A stretch of 64,000 nucleotides of DNA, from contig NZ_JBPPLZ010000009.1 in assembly GCF_051535235.1 (NCBI RefSeq), positions 55,371 through 119,370 of the forward strand, written 5' to 3'. The DNA is from Nitrobacter sp051535235 (GTDB taxonomy: Bacteria; Pseudomonadota; Alphaproteobacteria; Rhizobiales; Xanthobacteraceae). Positions 26,738 to 37,486 of the stretch are shown piece after piece. How positions within the stretch are numbered: the first letter of the stretch is position 1; each line of letters opens with the position of its first letter. Both the position numbers and the translations under genes were made by a program. The notes under the pieces were generated by a model that had not been told where the DNA came from, ran no database searches, and worked only from the letters and a program-made list of their open reading frames with translations.

Positions 26738-27328
26738 TCAGGAGCCCGCCTTCAGCGCTTTCTCGATTTCCGGCTTCAGCACGGTGTCGACATTGTCCGG
26801 CGTGATCGCGCCGACCAGCTTGTAGACGATGGTGCCGTTGCGCCCGACCACGAAGGTCTCCGGCACGCCATAGACGCCCCACTCGATCGAGGCGCGGCCA
26901 TTGTCGTCGACGCCGACGGCGCCGAACGGATTGCCGTAGCGGCCGAGGAAACGGCGGGCGTTGTCCGGCGCGTCCTTGTAGTTGATGCCGACGAACTGAA
27001 CGCGCCGGTCCTTGGCAAGTTCGGTCAGCAGCGGCGCCTCGCCGTGGCAGGGGACGCACCAGGACGCCCAGACGTTGACCAGGCTGACCTTGCCCTCGAA
27101 CGTCGCGAGATCGATGCCCGGCACCGGCTTGCCGTCGCTGACGAGGCCGGACAACGCAGGCAACGTGGTTTTGGGGGCGGCATGGCCGATCAGCGCCGAG
27201 GGGATTCGCGAGATGTCGCTGTCGCCGAGCCGGAACCAGAACAGCAGCGCCAGCGCGGCGAAGACCACGAGCGGCAGCGCCATCAGCCAGCGTCGTTTCG
27301 CCGTCGCAGGCATCGCGGGATCGGTCAT
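26738..27328 (-). CDS. ccmG: Thiol:disulfide oxidoreductase CcmG/DsbE
   Basis: 196 aa. N-terminal membrane anchor (residues 14-32) and a periplasmic thioredoxin fold with active site WCVPCH (Cys91, Cys94) plus the GVYGVPETFVV cis-Pro region typical of CcmG. It reduces apocytochrome c cysteines for haem attachment. The start overlaps the ccmD stop by four bases (ATGA). Last gene of ccmABCDG. Confidence 0.96.
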   Translation of the reverse strand: MTDPAMPATAKRRWLMALPLVVFAALALLFWFRLGDSDISRIPSALIGHAAPKTTLPALSGLVSDGKPVPGIDLATFEGKVSLVNVWASWCVPCHGEAPLLTELAKDRRVQFVGINYKDAPDNARRFLGRYGNPFGAVGVDDNGRASIEWGVYGVPETFVVGRNGTIVYKLVGAITPDNVDTVLKPEIEKALKAGS

Positions 27329-27504
27329 TTGACGTCCGTTGCGCTGCGTCCCGATCGCCTGACCGCGCCGGCGGCCTCGAGGTCGCGCAGGCGCGCCTTC
27401 TGGCGGCGGTAGTCGGTGATCACCCAGATAACGAGCGCCGCGACGACGGTTGCGACCGCGACATAGGACGCGACGATGAAGGAAGCATAGGGACCGAGCG
27501 TCAT
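27325..27504 (-). CDS. ccmD: Haem exporter small subunit CcmD
   Basis: 59 aa, one membrane helix (ASFIVASYVAVATVVAALVIWVI) and a basic cytosolic tail (DYRRQKARLRDLEAAG) typical of CcmD. It helps hold CcmC-CcmE together during haem transfer. The start ATG at 27504 sits five bases after the ccmC stop; the much longer frame reported upstream to 28179 is an overlap of ccmC and is not coding. Confidence 0.9.
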   Translation of the reverse strand: MTLGPYASFIVASYVAVATVVAALVIWVITDYRRQKARLRDLEAAGAVRRSGRSATDVK

Positions 27505-27509
27505 GATCG

Positions 27510-28241
27510 TCACGCCGCCGACTTGCTGGCTTGCAGCATCTGCAGGGTGCGGACGCGGCGGCGCAGGATTTCGTTTCGCATCGCGGCGATATGCAGGGTG
27601 AGGAACAGCAGCGTGAATCCGATCGCCATCACCAGCAGGGGGATCAGGAAGGCGCGGTCGAGCGTCGAGCCGCCCATGCGGATCACCGAGGCCGGCTGAT
27701 GCAGCGTATTCCACCAGTCCACCGAGAACTTGATGATCGGAATATTGATCGCGCCGACCAGTGTCAGCACCGCGGCGGCGCGCGCCGCGCGCGACGGATC
27801 GTCGACCGCGCGCCACAGCGCCATCAGGCCGAGATACATCAGGAACAGGATTAGCACCGAGGTCAGCCGGGCGTCCCATTCCCAGTAGGTGCCCCACATC
27901 GGGCGGCCCCACAGCGACCCCGTCAACAGCGCAAGGAATGTGAAAGCCGCGCCGATCGGGGCCGCGGTCTTGGCCGCGACGTCTGCCAGCGGGTGCCGCC
28001 ACACCAGCGTGCCGAGCGCGGCGACGCTCATCACGCCCCACACGAACATCGACAGCCACGCATTGGGAACGTGGATGAACATGATCTTGACGGTCGCGCC
28101 CTGCTGGTAGTCGTCGGGCGCGGTCGCGGACTGGTACAGGCCGACCGCGAGCACGAGCACGGTCAGGGCCGCGAGCCACGGCAGAATCCGGCCGGCGAGC
28201 GAGAGAAAGCGGGAGGGATTGGCGAGATCGATCAGCGTCAT
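27510..28241 (-). CDS. ccmC: Haem ABC transporter permease CcmC
   Basis: 243 aa, six membrane helices with the WWD domain (WGTYWEWDARLTS) and histidines flanking it (MFIHVPNAW; WWNTLHQPAS) that bind haem. It loads haem onto CcmE in the periplasm. Start 28241 (MTLIDLANPSRF) gives the normal length; an ORF start at 28370 would add a stretch overlapping ccmB and is rejected. Confidence 0.95.
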   Translation of the reverse strand: MTLIDLANPSRFLSLAGRILPWLAALTVLVLAVGLYQSATAPDDYQQGATVKIMFIHVPNAWLSMFVWGVMSVAALGTLVWRHPLADVAAKTAAPIGAAFTFLALLTGSLWGRPMWGTYWEWDARLTSVLILFLMYLGLMALWRAVDDPSRAARAAAVLTLVGAINIPIIKFSVDWWNTLHQPASVIRMGGSTLDRAFLIPLLVMAIGFTLLFLTLHIAAMRNEILRRRVRTLQMLQASKSAA

Positions 28242-28332
28242 GGCACCACTGATAGTCGCCGAAGCCAGCGCAGGCAATGCGGATTTGGGCGCGGTTTTCC
28301 GCTTGAGCAAAAGTTGATCGGCCGCATGGGCT

Positions 28333-29001
28333 TCAATCCAGCCCGTGCCGCAGGCTTGCGGCCGCGGCAAACGGGCCGATCACGAGGCTTATCAGCGACA
28401 GCGCGCACAGAATCGAGAATGGCGTTCCGAACGGCGATGGTCCCGACAGCGCGGCGTTGGAGGCGGCGATGCCGAAAATCAGCACCGGAATCGACAGCGG
28501 CAGCACCAGCACGGAGAGCAGCAGGCCGCCGCGACGGAGTACGACGGCGAGCGCGGCGCCGATCATGCCGGTGAAGGTGAGCGCGGGCGTTCCCGCAAGG
28601 AGCGTCAGCGCCACCGCGCCGGTCGCGGTGCCGTCGAGGTTGAGAAGCAGCCCCAGCACCGGCGTCGCGGCGACCAGGGGCAGCCCCGCCGCCAGCCAGT
28701 GCGCCAGCGCCTTCGCCGCGCAGGCCAGTTCGAGCGGCGTGCGGCTCATGACGATCAGATCGAGCGAGCCGTCGTCGTGATCGGCGGTGAACAGCCGGTC
28801 GAGCGTCAGCAGGCTCGCCAGCAGCGCACCGAGCCAGAGGATCGCGGGGCCGAGTTTTTTCAGAAGCGCGAGGTCGGGGCCGACCGCAAACGGCATCAGC
28901 ACCACGACCGTGAGGAAGAACAGCACGCCGATCAGCGCGCCGCCGCCGACGCGCAGCGCGACGCTGACATCCCGGCGAATCAGTGCGGCGAGGGCGGTCA
29001 T
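28333..29001 (-). CDS. ccmB: Haem exporter permease CcmB
   Basis: 222 aa with six hydrophobic segments; family landmarks LDRLFTADHDDGSLDLIVMSRTPLE and LLAGTPALTFTGMIGAAL. Works with CcmA ATPase and CcmC. A palindromic repeat (29027-29165) separates it from ccmA, unlike the tight spacing of the rest of the operon. Confidence 0.95.
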   Translation of the reverse strand: MTALAALIRRDVSVALRVGGGALIGVLFFLTVVVLMPFAVGPDLALLKKLGPAILWLGALLASLLTLDRLFTADHDDGSLDLIVMSRTPLELACAAKALAHWLAAGLPLVAATPVLGLLLNLDGTATGAVALTLLAGTPALTFTGMIGAALAVVLRRGGLLLSVLVLPLSIPVLIFGIAASNAALSGPSPFGTPFSILCALSLISLVIGPFAAAASLRHGLD

Positions 29002-29026
29002 GCCGGCTCGCTCCCTTCTGGTATTA

Positions 29027-29165
29027 GCTCCCTCTCCCCTTGCGGAAGAGGGTGCCCGAGCGAAGCGAGGGCGGGGGCGCGGTCAAGCATCGCGTTTCGG
29101 ATCGGCCCCCCGCCCGGTTTCTCGCCACGCTCGAAACCACCCTCTCCCGCAAGGGGAGAGGGGAG
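29027..29165. repeat. Palindromic repeat between ccmA and ccmB (family F copy 2)
   Basis: Arms TCCCTCTCCCCTTGCGG and CCGCAAGGGGAGAGGGG-like, with a smaller internal hairpin (GAGCGAAGCGAGGGCGGGGG). Related to the element embedded in the pseudouridine synthase gene at 23092-23222. It may alter the ratio of ccmA to downstream messages by mRNA processing (inference). Confidence 0.75.
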
Positions 29166-29197
29166 GAGCGCCCGCTGAACGACCCTGCTCAAGCCCT

Positions 29198-29806
29198 TCA
29201 CGCCGCCCCCCCGATCCGCAGGTCCTGCACCGCGATGCCGAGCGGCGTGTGGGTCGCGGCCAGGATGATGCCGCCGCCTTTCAGGTGCTCGGTCATGATG
29301 GCGGCGAAGGCGCTTTGGCCGGAAACGTCGAGCGCGGAGGTCGGTTCGTCCAGCAGCCAGACCGGCCGTTTCACCGCCAATAGCCGCGCGATCGACAGCC
29401 GGCGCCGCTGCCCGGCCGAGAGATAGGCCGCCGGCAGATGCGCGACGTGGTCGAGTCCCACGGTAGCCAGCGCAGTATCGGCTGCCGATGAGCGCGCCGC
29501 GCCGCCGAGAAACTCCCGCCAGAACGACAGGTTTTCGCTGACGCTGAGCGCGGGTTTCAGGGCGTCGCGATGGCCGAGATAATGCGCCTGCTCGGGCAAT
29601 GTCAGCTCGGGATCGCCGCCCTCAAGACTGACCGACCCGCCCGCCATCGCCAACAACCCCGCCAGGAGCCGCAGCAGGGAGGTTTTGCCCGCGCCATTGG
29701 GCCCGGTGACCGCCACCGCGCGGCCTGCTTCCGCCATGACGTCGAGGCCCGAAAATACCTCCCGTCCGCCCCGCACGCATCGCAAGCCGCGCCCTGAAAG
29801 TTTCAT
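29198..29806 (-). CDS. ccmA: Haem exporter ATP-binding protein CcmA
   Basis: 202 aa ABC ATPase: Walker A GPNGAGKTS (about 36-44), signature LSAGQRRRLSIARL, Walker B VWLLDEPTSALD. Powers release of haem-loaded CcmE. First gene of the ccmABCDG unit and divergent from acnA; about 220 bp between them hold both promoters. Confidence 0.95.
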   Translation of the reverse strand: MKLSGRGLRCVRGGREVFSGLDVMAEAGRAVAVTGPNGAGKTSLLRLLAGLLAMAGGSVSLEGGDPELTLPEQAHYLGHRDALKPALSVSENLSFWREFLGGAARSSAADTALATVGLDHVAHLPAAYLSAGQRRRLSIARLLAVKRPVWLLDEPTSALDVSGQSAFAAIMTEHLKGGGIILAATHTPLGIAVQDLRIGGAA

Positions 29807-30028
29807 GATGACCCTGTTTGCACAGCCGTCGTGCGATCTGTGTGCATGGCTGAAAGGCGGGGAGCAAGCATTGTTGGCGTGGCGGACAGTCTGGAAAAAC
29901 TCTATAAATTCGGAACTTGATGCAGCACAAAATCCCCCGCAACGAAACCCCGCGCGTCAGTTTCTCCTGCGGTGTTTTGATACCGTCAACCAATCCGGTA
30001 CACCTAACCCCTGGATCGGGATCCTCAT

Positions 30029-32746
<2,718 letters not shown>

Positions 32747-32920
32747 TCGCGTGGTCCGATTACGGCATTCGCGCCTCATTTCATCGGCGATGGCCTCACC
32801 GCGAATTGAGTGGCAGGTGAGCGAAAGGCAGCCTATGAAAATGCCGGCCTCTCGCGCTCGGAAGCGTGCTTCCTTTCATAACGCAGGCACACGTCGTGCC
32901 GCGATTTCGGTGTGGCCTCG

Positions 32921-33697
32921 ATGATGTCTCAAGGCTCTTTGTCGCGTGATCGTTTGTCTCGACTGTTCGGCGTTTGCGCGCTTGGCGTTTGCGCGTCCGT
33001 CGCGGTCGTTCGTCCTACCCTGGCGGATCCGCGCGCCGTGGTCGAACTGTTCACGTCGCAAGGCTGCTCGTCATGTCCGGCCGCCGACAAGATTCTTGGC
33101 GATCTCTCCAAGGATCCCTCGATCGTTGCGATGAGCATGCCGATCGATTACTGGGACTATCTCGGCTGGAAGGATACGCTGGCCGACAATCGCTTCACCG
33201 CGCGCCAGAAAGCCTATTCGCTGATGCGCGGCGATCGCGACGTCTACACGCCGCAGGTGATCGTCAACGGATCGGCTCATGTGATCGGCAACGATCGTGA
33301 GGCCATCGACACTGCCGTCCGCGATACGCGGAAAAACGAAGAGGTGATGTCCGTGCCGGTTTCAATGGCCATATCGGGCAAGCAGCTCAATGTGTCGGTG
33401 GCATCCGCCAGGGCCGACCATCCTTCCGATCACGGTGAGATCTGGATATGTGCGATCGCAAAAGCGGTGCCCATCGCGATCGGGCGCGGTGAGAACGGCG
33501 GCCGCGAAGTGACCTACCACAACGTCGTGCGGAGCTGGCTCAAGGTCGGTGACTGGACCGGCAAGGCCGGTACCTGGGCCGTGCCGATCGAGAACATCGC
33601 GCGCGATGGCGTCGATGCAGCGGTGGTCTACGTTCAGGACGGCAATCGTGACAGGCCCGGTCTGATGCTCGGTGCGGCCTACACCCCGCTTCACTGA
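32921..33697 (+). CDS. DUF1223 family secreted thioredoxin-like protein
   Basis: 258 aa. Signal peptide ending near residue 35 (VVRPTLADP), then the DUF1223 opening VVELFTSQGCSSCPAAD with a CxxC pair at Cys49 and Cys52, and MPIDYWDYLGWKDTLADNRFTARQKAY, VYTPQVIVNG. The fold is thioredoxin-like; the biological role is unknown. ATG at 32921 or 32924 may be used. A GTG at 32912 is also in frame. Confidence 0.92.
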   Translation: MMSQGSLSRDRLSRLFGVCALGVCASVAVVRPTLADPRAVVELFTSQGCSSCPAADKILGDLSKDPSIVAMSMPIDYWDYLGWKDTLADNRFTARQKAYSLMRGDRDVYTPQVIVNGSAHVIGNDREAIDTAVRDTRKNEEVMSVPVSMAISGKQLNVSVASARADHPSDHGEIWICAIAKAVPIAIGRGENGGREVTYHNVVRSWLKVGDWTGKAGTWAVPIENIARDGVDAAVVYVQDGNRDRPGLMLGAAYTPLH

Positions 33698-34347
33698 CTC
33701 AATTCTTTCATTAGAGCGTTTTCGAGCGAAGCATGTCCTCGAGCTTGACCCGAGGATGGATACCCGCGCGTGGGAAGAAGCGCGTCAAATAAAATCATTC
33801 AAACAAAAGCATGGAGCCTCGCTTCTGATTCCATCAGAGGCGGACGAGCTCAGCATTCGCCCGGATGCTCATGCCGATTGCTGAGACGTCTTCGCCTCCG
33901 TGCGGCACGTTCGAACGCGTGCGATCAGGCATCAGCGTCAGTCGCATCAACGACCACGTTCCAAAGAGGAATGCTCGCGCAAAAGAACCGGCGCAAAAAG
34001 ACAAAAAGAAAAGGACCAGCTTTCGCCGGTCCCAAGCCGTCCAGTTATGAAGTTCCCTGCGAAAGGGGCCCGATCCTGACGGCCCCGGGGGGCTGGGGGC
34101 TGAGGATCCGGTGCCGAAAGAATCGGGCCATCGCAGAGAAGTTTTTTTCGCAATACAGCGGGGCGGTTGCTTGACGGAAATTGGGCTGCATTATGATTTT
34201 TGATCATCGATTTCGTGATGGCGCTGTTCTGAGCGCGCCGTTTTGACGCAACTTGCGGGATGGGTTCCGGCAAATCGGCCGAGACGAGGCCCCTTGCGGT
34301 GAGGCCCGTCCGGCGCGATCATGTCGCGACCCTGACAGGAGGCGCCG
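33698..34347. other. Long intergenic region with a family B repeat
   Basis: 650 bp without a convincing gene. 33711-33845 matches the repeat seen at 43524-43635 (AGCGTTTTCGAGCGAAGCATGTCC ... GAAGAAGCGCGTCAAAT). A GGACC...GGTCC dyad is at about 34011-34030. The last 150 bp should hold the promoter of the DUF2794 gene. Confidence 0.5.
33711..33845. repeat. Dispersed repeat, family B copy 1
   Basis: Shares GTTTTCGAGCGAAGCATGTCC, GAGGATGGAT and a GAAGAA(A)GCGC(G/A)TCAAAT block, in the same order, with 43524-43635; the first 25 bases also match 49635-49660. Not obviously palindromic. Confidence 0.65.
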
Positions 34348-34719
34348 ATGAGTTCGCCATCGGACGACGTCGATCCAAGCGACAACCGCACGGCAGAACG
34401 CAGTCCCGCCGTGCTCCCCGTTCCAAGTCGGGTGACGTTCAATCGTCTCGAACTCAATCGCATTCTCAATCTTTATGGACGCATGGTCGCCGACGGCGAA
34501 TGGCGGGATTACGCGATCGATTTTCTTAAGGATCGTGCGGTGTTTTCGATCTTTCGTCGTGCCTGCGAAGTTCCAATCTATCGGATCGAGAAAGACCCGC
34601 GGCTGACGCGCAAGCAGGGCGCCTATAGCGTGATTTCGGCCAGCGGGTTGATCCTGCGGCGGGGTCACGAGCTCGACCGCGTCCTGCTCGTCATCGACCG
34701 CAAGCTGGCGCTGGTCTGA
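34348..34719 (+). CDS. DUF2794 family protein
   Basis: 123 aa cytosolic protein of unknown function, confined largely to alphaproteobacteria. Family core: TFNRLELNRILNLYGRMVADGEWRDYAIDF...AVFSIFRRACEVPIYRIEK...LTRKQGAYSVISASG. Start 34348 has a strong AGGAGG ribosome site. No partner is evident nearby. Confidence 0.92.
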   Translation: MSSPSDDVDPSDNRTAERSPAVLPVPSRVTFNRLELNRILNLYGRMVADGEWRDYAIDFLKDRAVFSIFRRACEVPIYRIEKDPRLTRKQGAYSVISASGLILRRGHELDRVLLVIDRKLALV

Positions 34720-34893
34720 CGGCAGCCTCGGTCCGTCGCCGTGTCGTCGACGTGGGGCGATATCGCGAGGCGGCCTTTTGCAGAAATTTGAAAACGCGAA
34801 CGACCGCGCGCGCCATCGGCAGGATCGGCGACGGGGGCAAACAGCCGCTTTTGGAATCCGTCAAGCAAACGCGGGATAAGCCGTGATCGGGGA

Positions 34894-35604
34894 GTGACAA
34901 AGCGTCGATATTTCCCGAGAATCATTCGATCCGAAGAGGATTGGACGAGGCTGTTGGCGGTGGCTGGCGCGAGAAGACTTCTGGCCGGTTTTGCAATGGC
35001 TTGCTGCACGATGGGACTGGTTTCCTCCCACGCGGATGCGGCATGGTGGTCGCTCGCCCCTGCCGACTTCGAGGAATGCGCTGCGAGCGCACAAAAGAAT
35101 TCAGTATCGCCCGAGGACAAGGACAAGCGGATCACGGCGTGCGAAGCCAAGTTTGCCGGACGGCGCAAGCCAGGAGGCGGCTATACCTACTTCGACTTCA
35201 TGCAGAACCGGCATTTCGACATCGCGGGGCCAAACCCGACTCGGGCAGAGCAGAAATACATCGACGAGCAATATGCCACCTATCTGAAGGACCAGCGGCA
35301 CAGCATCATCGCGGCGGCATTTCTTCGGAAGCAACAGCAGGTAGAGCAGACTCAGATCGCGAACCCGACCGTCGCCAAGGCGGCGACCGATCGTACGATG
35401 CGCTCCGGCGGCATCAGGCCCGCGGCAGCGCCGAAAGCGGCTGACAGGCACGTAGCCGTGCTTCCGCAGCCGCGTCCCAGGATCATGTCTCCTTGCGAAA
35501 AGGAACTTTTCTCCGCCTGCGGCTGGTCGCGGATTTCGACCGGGATGCAGACTCTCAAAAGGGTCCTGTTCGGCTCATCCCCCGGCAAACATGAACGCAG
35601 CTAG
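34894..35604 (+). CDS. Hypothetical secreted protein
   Basis: 236 aa, family not recognised. A hydrophobic stretch at about residues 20-50 ending SSHADA gives a likely signal sequence. The mature part is Lys/Gln-rich with Cys at ECAASAQKN, ITACEAKF and SPCEKELFSACGW. The GTG at 34894 has a weak ribosome site; an internal ATG near 34996 would shorten the signal. Start uncertain. Confidence 0.7.
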   Translation: MTKRRYFPRIIRSEEDWTRLLAVAGARRLLAGFAMACCTMGLVSSHADAAWWSLAPADFEECAASAQKNSVSPEDKDKRITACEAKFAGRRKPGGGYTYFDFMQNRHFDIAGPNPTRAEQKYIDEQYATYLKDQRHSIIAAAFLRKQQQVEQTQIANPTVAKAATDRTMRSGGIRPAAAPKAADRHVAVLPQPRPRIMSPCEKELFSACGWSRISTGMQTLKRVLFGSSPGKHERS

Positions 35605-35606
35605 AT

Positions 35607-35679
35607 GAGCATGATCCCCAAAAAAACCTGCCCCGGGCTCGATCGGGTAGGGCACCGGTTTTCGGACAAGATCATGCTC
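35607..35679. repeat. REP-like palindrome, family A copy 3 (enlarged core)
   Basis: Outer ends GAGCATGATCC and GATCATGCTC match other family A copies, but the core is replaced by about 25 extra bases (CCTGCCCCGGGCTCGATCGGG). Followed by a degenerate GTTCAACGAAGC...GATCAGACCCC partner segment. Confidence 0.7.
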
Positions 35680-35769
35680 GATCAGAAGGCTGGAGGCTGT
35701 TCAACGAAGCGGGATCAGACCCCGATAGGCAGGCGCGTCTGATGAACACGGGTCGATCACGGCCCCGGC

Positions 35770-36006
35770 TTATCGGTAACGTCCCCGCTCGCGAAAAGCG
35801 ACGCGCGGGTTGATGCCGCAATGGGCGTAGGTTCCCGACGCCGTAGCCATGCACTGCCGATAGGTCGAGAACTGGCAGTTTCCGGGATAACCCCATTCCC
35901 TGCCTTGCAGGCAGTATCTGTAGTCATGAGCCGAAGCCGACGAAGCCGCGGCGGCGACCATCAGGACGAAAGCGGTCAATAAAGCCGCACCGATCGGGTT
36001 GTGCAT
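35770..36006 (-). CDS. DUF3551 family small secreted protein
   Basis: 78 aa. Signal peptide to about residue 27 (LLTAFVLMVAAAASSASAHD) and four conserved cysteines in the pattern YCLQG...GNCQFSTYRQCMATASGTYAHCGINP. The family is expanded in Bradyrhizobium and of unknown function. Start 36006 gives a normal signal peptide; a frame start at 36054 is longer than the family. Confidence 0.88.
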   Translation of the reverse strand: MHNPIGAALLTAFVLMVAAAASSASAHDYRYCLQGREWGYPGNCQFSTYRQCMATASGTYAHCGINPRVAFRERGRYR

Positions 36007-36142
36007 CTCGCATCTCCTTTGCCAATGAACGAATCGGAAATGAGGACGTTCCATTATCCTCGACGGATGCAGAGAATAATCGGTTTGGCGGGAGCCGTCT
36101 CGCGGGTCTTCGAGACGCTCCCCGCCGAGCTGAGCGGTCGAA

Positions 36143-37210
36143 CTACTCCGCGCTACTCACCAGCTTGATCTTCGGCGTCGCGGCCTCGACCAGTTCATGA
36201 TAGGCATCGAGGTAATCCAGCGCCATGCGCCGCGCCGTGAAGCGCGCCTCGAATTCGGCCCGGATGGTTCTGCGGTCGAGGGTTGCCAGGCGGTCGACGG
36301 CGGCGACGGCGCTGATCTCGTCCTCGACGATAAAGCCGGTCAGGCCGTCCTCGACGATTTCGGCGGCGGAGCCGCGATTGTAGGCGATGACGGGAGTTCC
36401 GCACGCCATGGCCTCGATCATGACAAGGCCGAACGGCTCGGGCCAGTCGATCGGCAGCAGCAGCCCGACGGCGCCGCTGAGGAAATCCGGTTTTTCGCGG
36501 TCGCTGATCTCGCCGATATAATCCACGAGCGGATGGTCCATCATCGGGCGGATGAATTCATCGAAGTAATCCTGATCGGCCCGGTCGATCTTTGCGGCGA
36601 TCTTGAGCGGGATGCCGCAGCGAATGGCGATCTTGATCGCGCGGTCGACGCCTTTTTCCGGAGCGATGCGTCCAAGGACGGCAAGATAGCCCGGCGTGAC
36701 GGGCCGCGGCGTCAGCAGATCTTTCGGAAGTCCGTGATGGATCGTGCGCAGCCAGCCGGCCTGCGGGACCGGACGACGTTGCGCATTCGAGATGGATATC
36801 ACGGGAATTGATGAAAATGCGTTGAATACCGGCTGATGTTCCGGAAGATCGAGCCGTCCGTGAAGCGTCGTGAGAAAGGGCGTCGGCTGCCGCGAAAACA
36901 GAGAGAACGGATAGTAGTCGAGATGGAAATGGAGGATGTCAAATTCCTCGTCGTCGCATTTTCGGCGGACCCGTTCCAGCATGACCATATGCAAGGCGTT
37001 CGGATCCCGCACGGCGCCATCGAGCCGCAGGGCTTTCGGCCACGTCGCATCGAGCCGGGCCGAGGTATGAGAATCGCCGCTGGCGAAAAGCGTCACGTCG
37101 TGACCAAGTGCGACGAGCTCCTCGGTCAACCAGTGAACCACGCGTTCAGTGCCGCCATACAGTTTCGGCGGGACAGCCTCCGTCAACGGAGCAACCTGCG
37201 CAATGCGCAT
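36143..37210 (-). CDS. Glycosyltransferase family 4 protein
   Basis: 355 aa GT-B fold enzyme. N-terminal acceptor domain starts MRIAQVAPLTEAVPPKLYGGTERV; C-terminal nucleotide-sugar domain has GRIAPEKGVDRAIKIA and the EX7E-type block WPEPFGLVMIEAMACGTPVIAYNRGS. Substrate unknown. The neighbouring glucan-debranching homologue on the other side hints at polysaccharide or stress-glycan metabolism. Confidence 0.93.
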   Translation of the reverse strand: MRIAQVAPLTEAVPPKLYGGTERVVHWLTEELVALGHDVTLFASGDSHTSARLDATWPKALRLDGAVRDPNALHMVMLERVRRKCDDEEFDILHFHLDYYPFSLFSRQPTPFLTTLHGRLDLPEHQPVFNAFSSIPVISISNAQRRPVPQAGWLRTIHHGLPKDLLTPRPVTPGYLAVLGRIAPEKGVDRAIKIAIRCGIPLKIAAKIDRADQDYFDEFIRPMMDHPLVDYIGEISDREKPDFLSGAVGLLLPIDWPEPFGLVMIEAMACGTPVIAYNRGSAAEIVEDGLTGFIVEDEISAVAAVDRLATLDRRTIRAEFEARFTARRMALDYLDAYHELVEAATPKIKLVSSAE

Positions 37211-37486
37211 CTAATCGCCTCCTGTCACATTTACGTTTTCATGAGATTAAAAAGCCCTCGACAGCGCCAGCTTCGCCATTTCGGGGAACGCATTTGCGTC
37301 AGCGCAGTTCCCTACATTCTTCCACATTGTCGTCTTGCTGATGCCATCACAGCCTTTCAGATAGGCTAAGCGGTCAATGCAACGAAGTTTCTGCGTATTG
37401 ACGGCTTTTCTGAGGGTCTTGTGGGGCGGCTGGATCCGAGGAGACGTCACATCCGATCAACTCTGAAAGCGCCTCGGTGGGAATGC

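Noticed and set aside
27325..28179. 284-aa frame covering ccmD and antisense-free part of ccmC
   Set aside because: Only the last 59 codons (ccmD) are coding; the upstream part is an out-of-frame reading of ccmC.
33865..34050. 61-aa Lys/Arg-rich frame in the long gap
   Set aside because: No ribosome site or family likeness; composition reflects an A-rich stretch.
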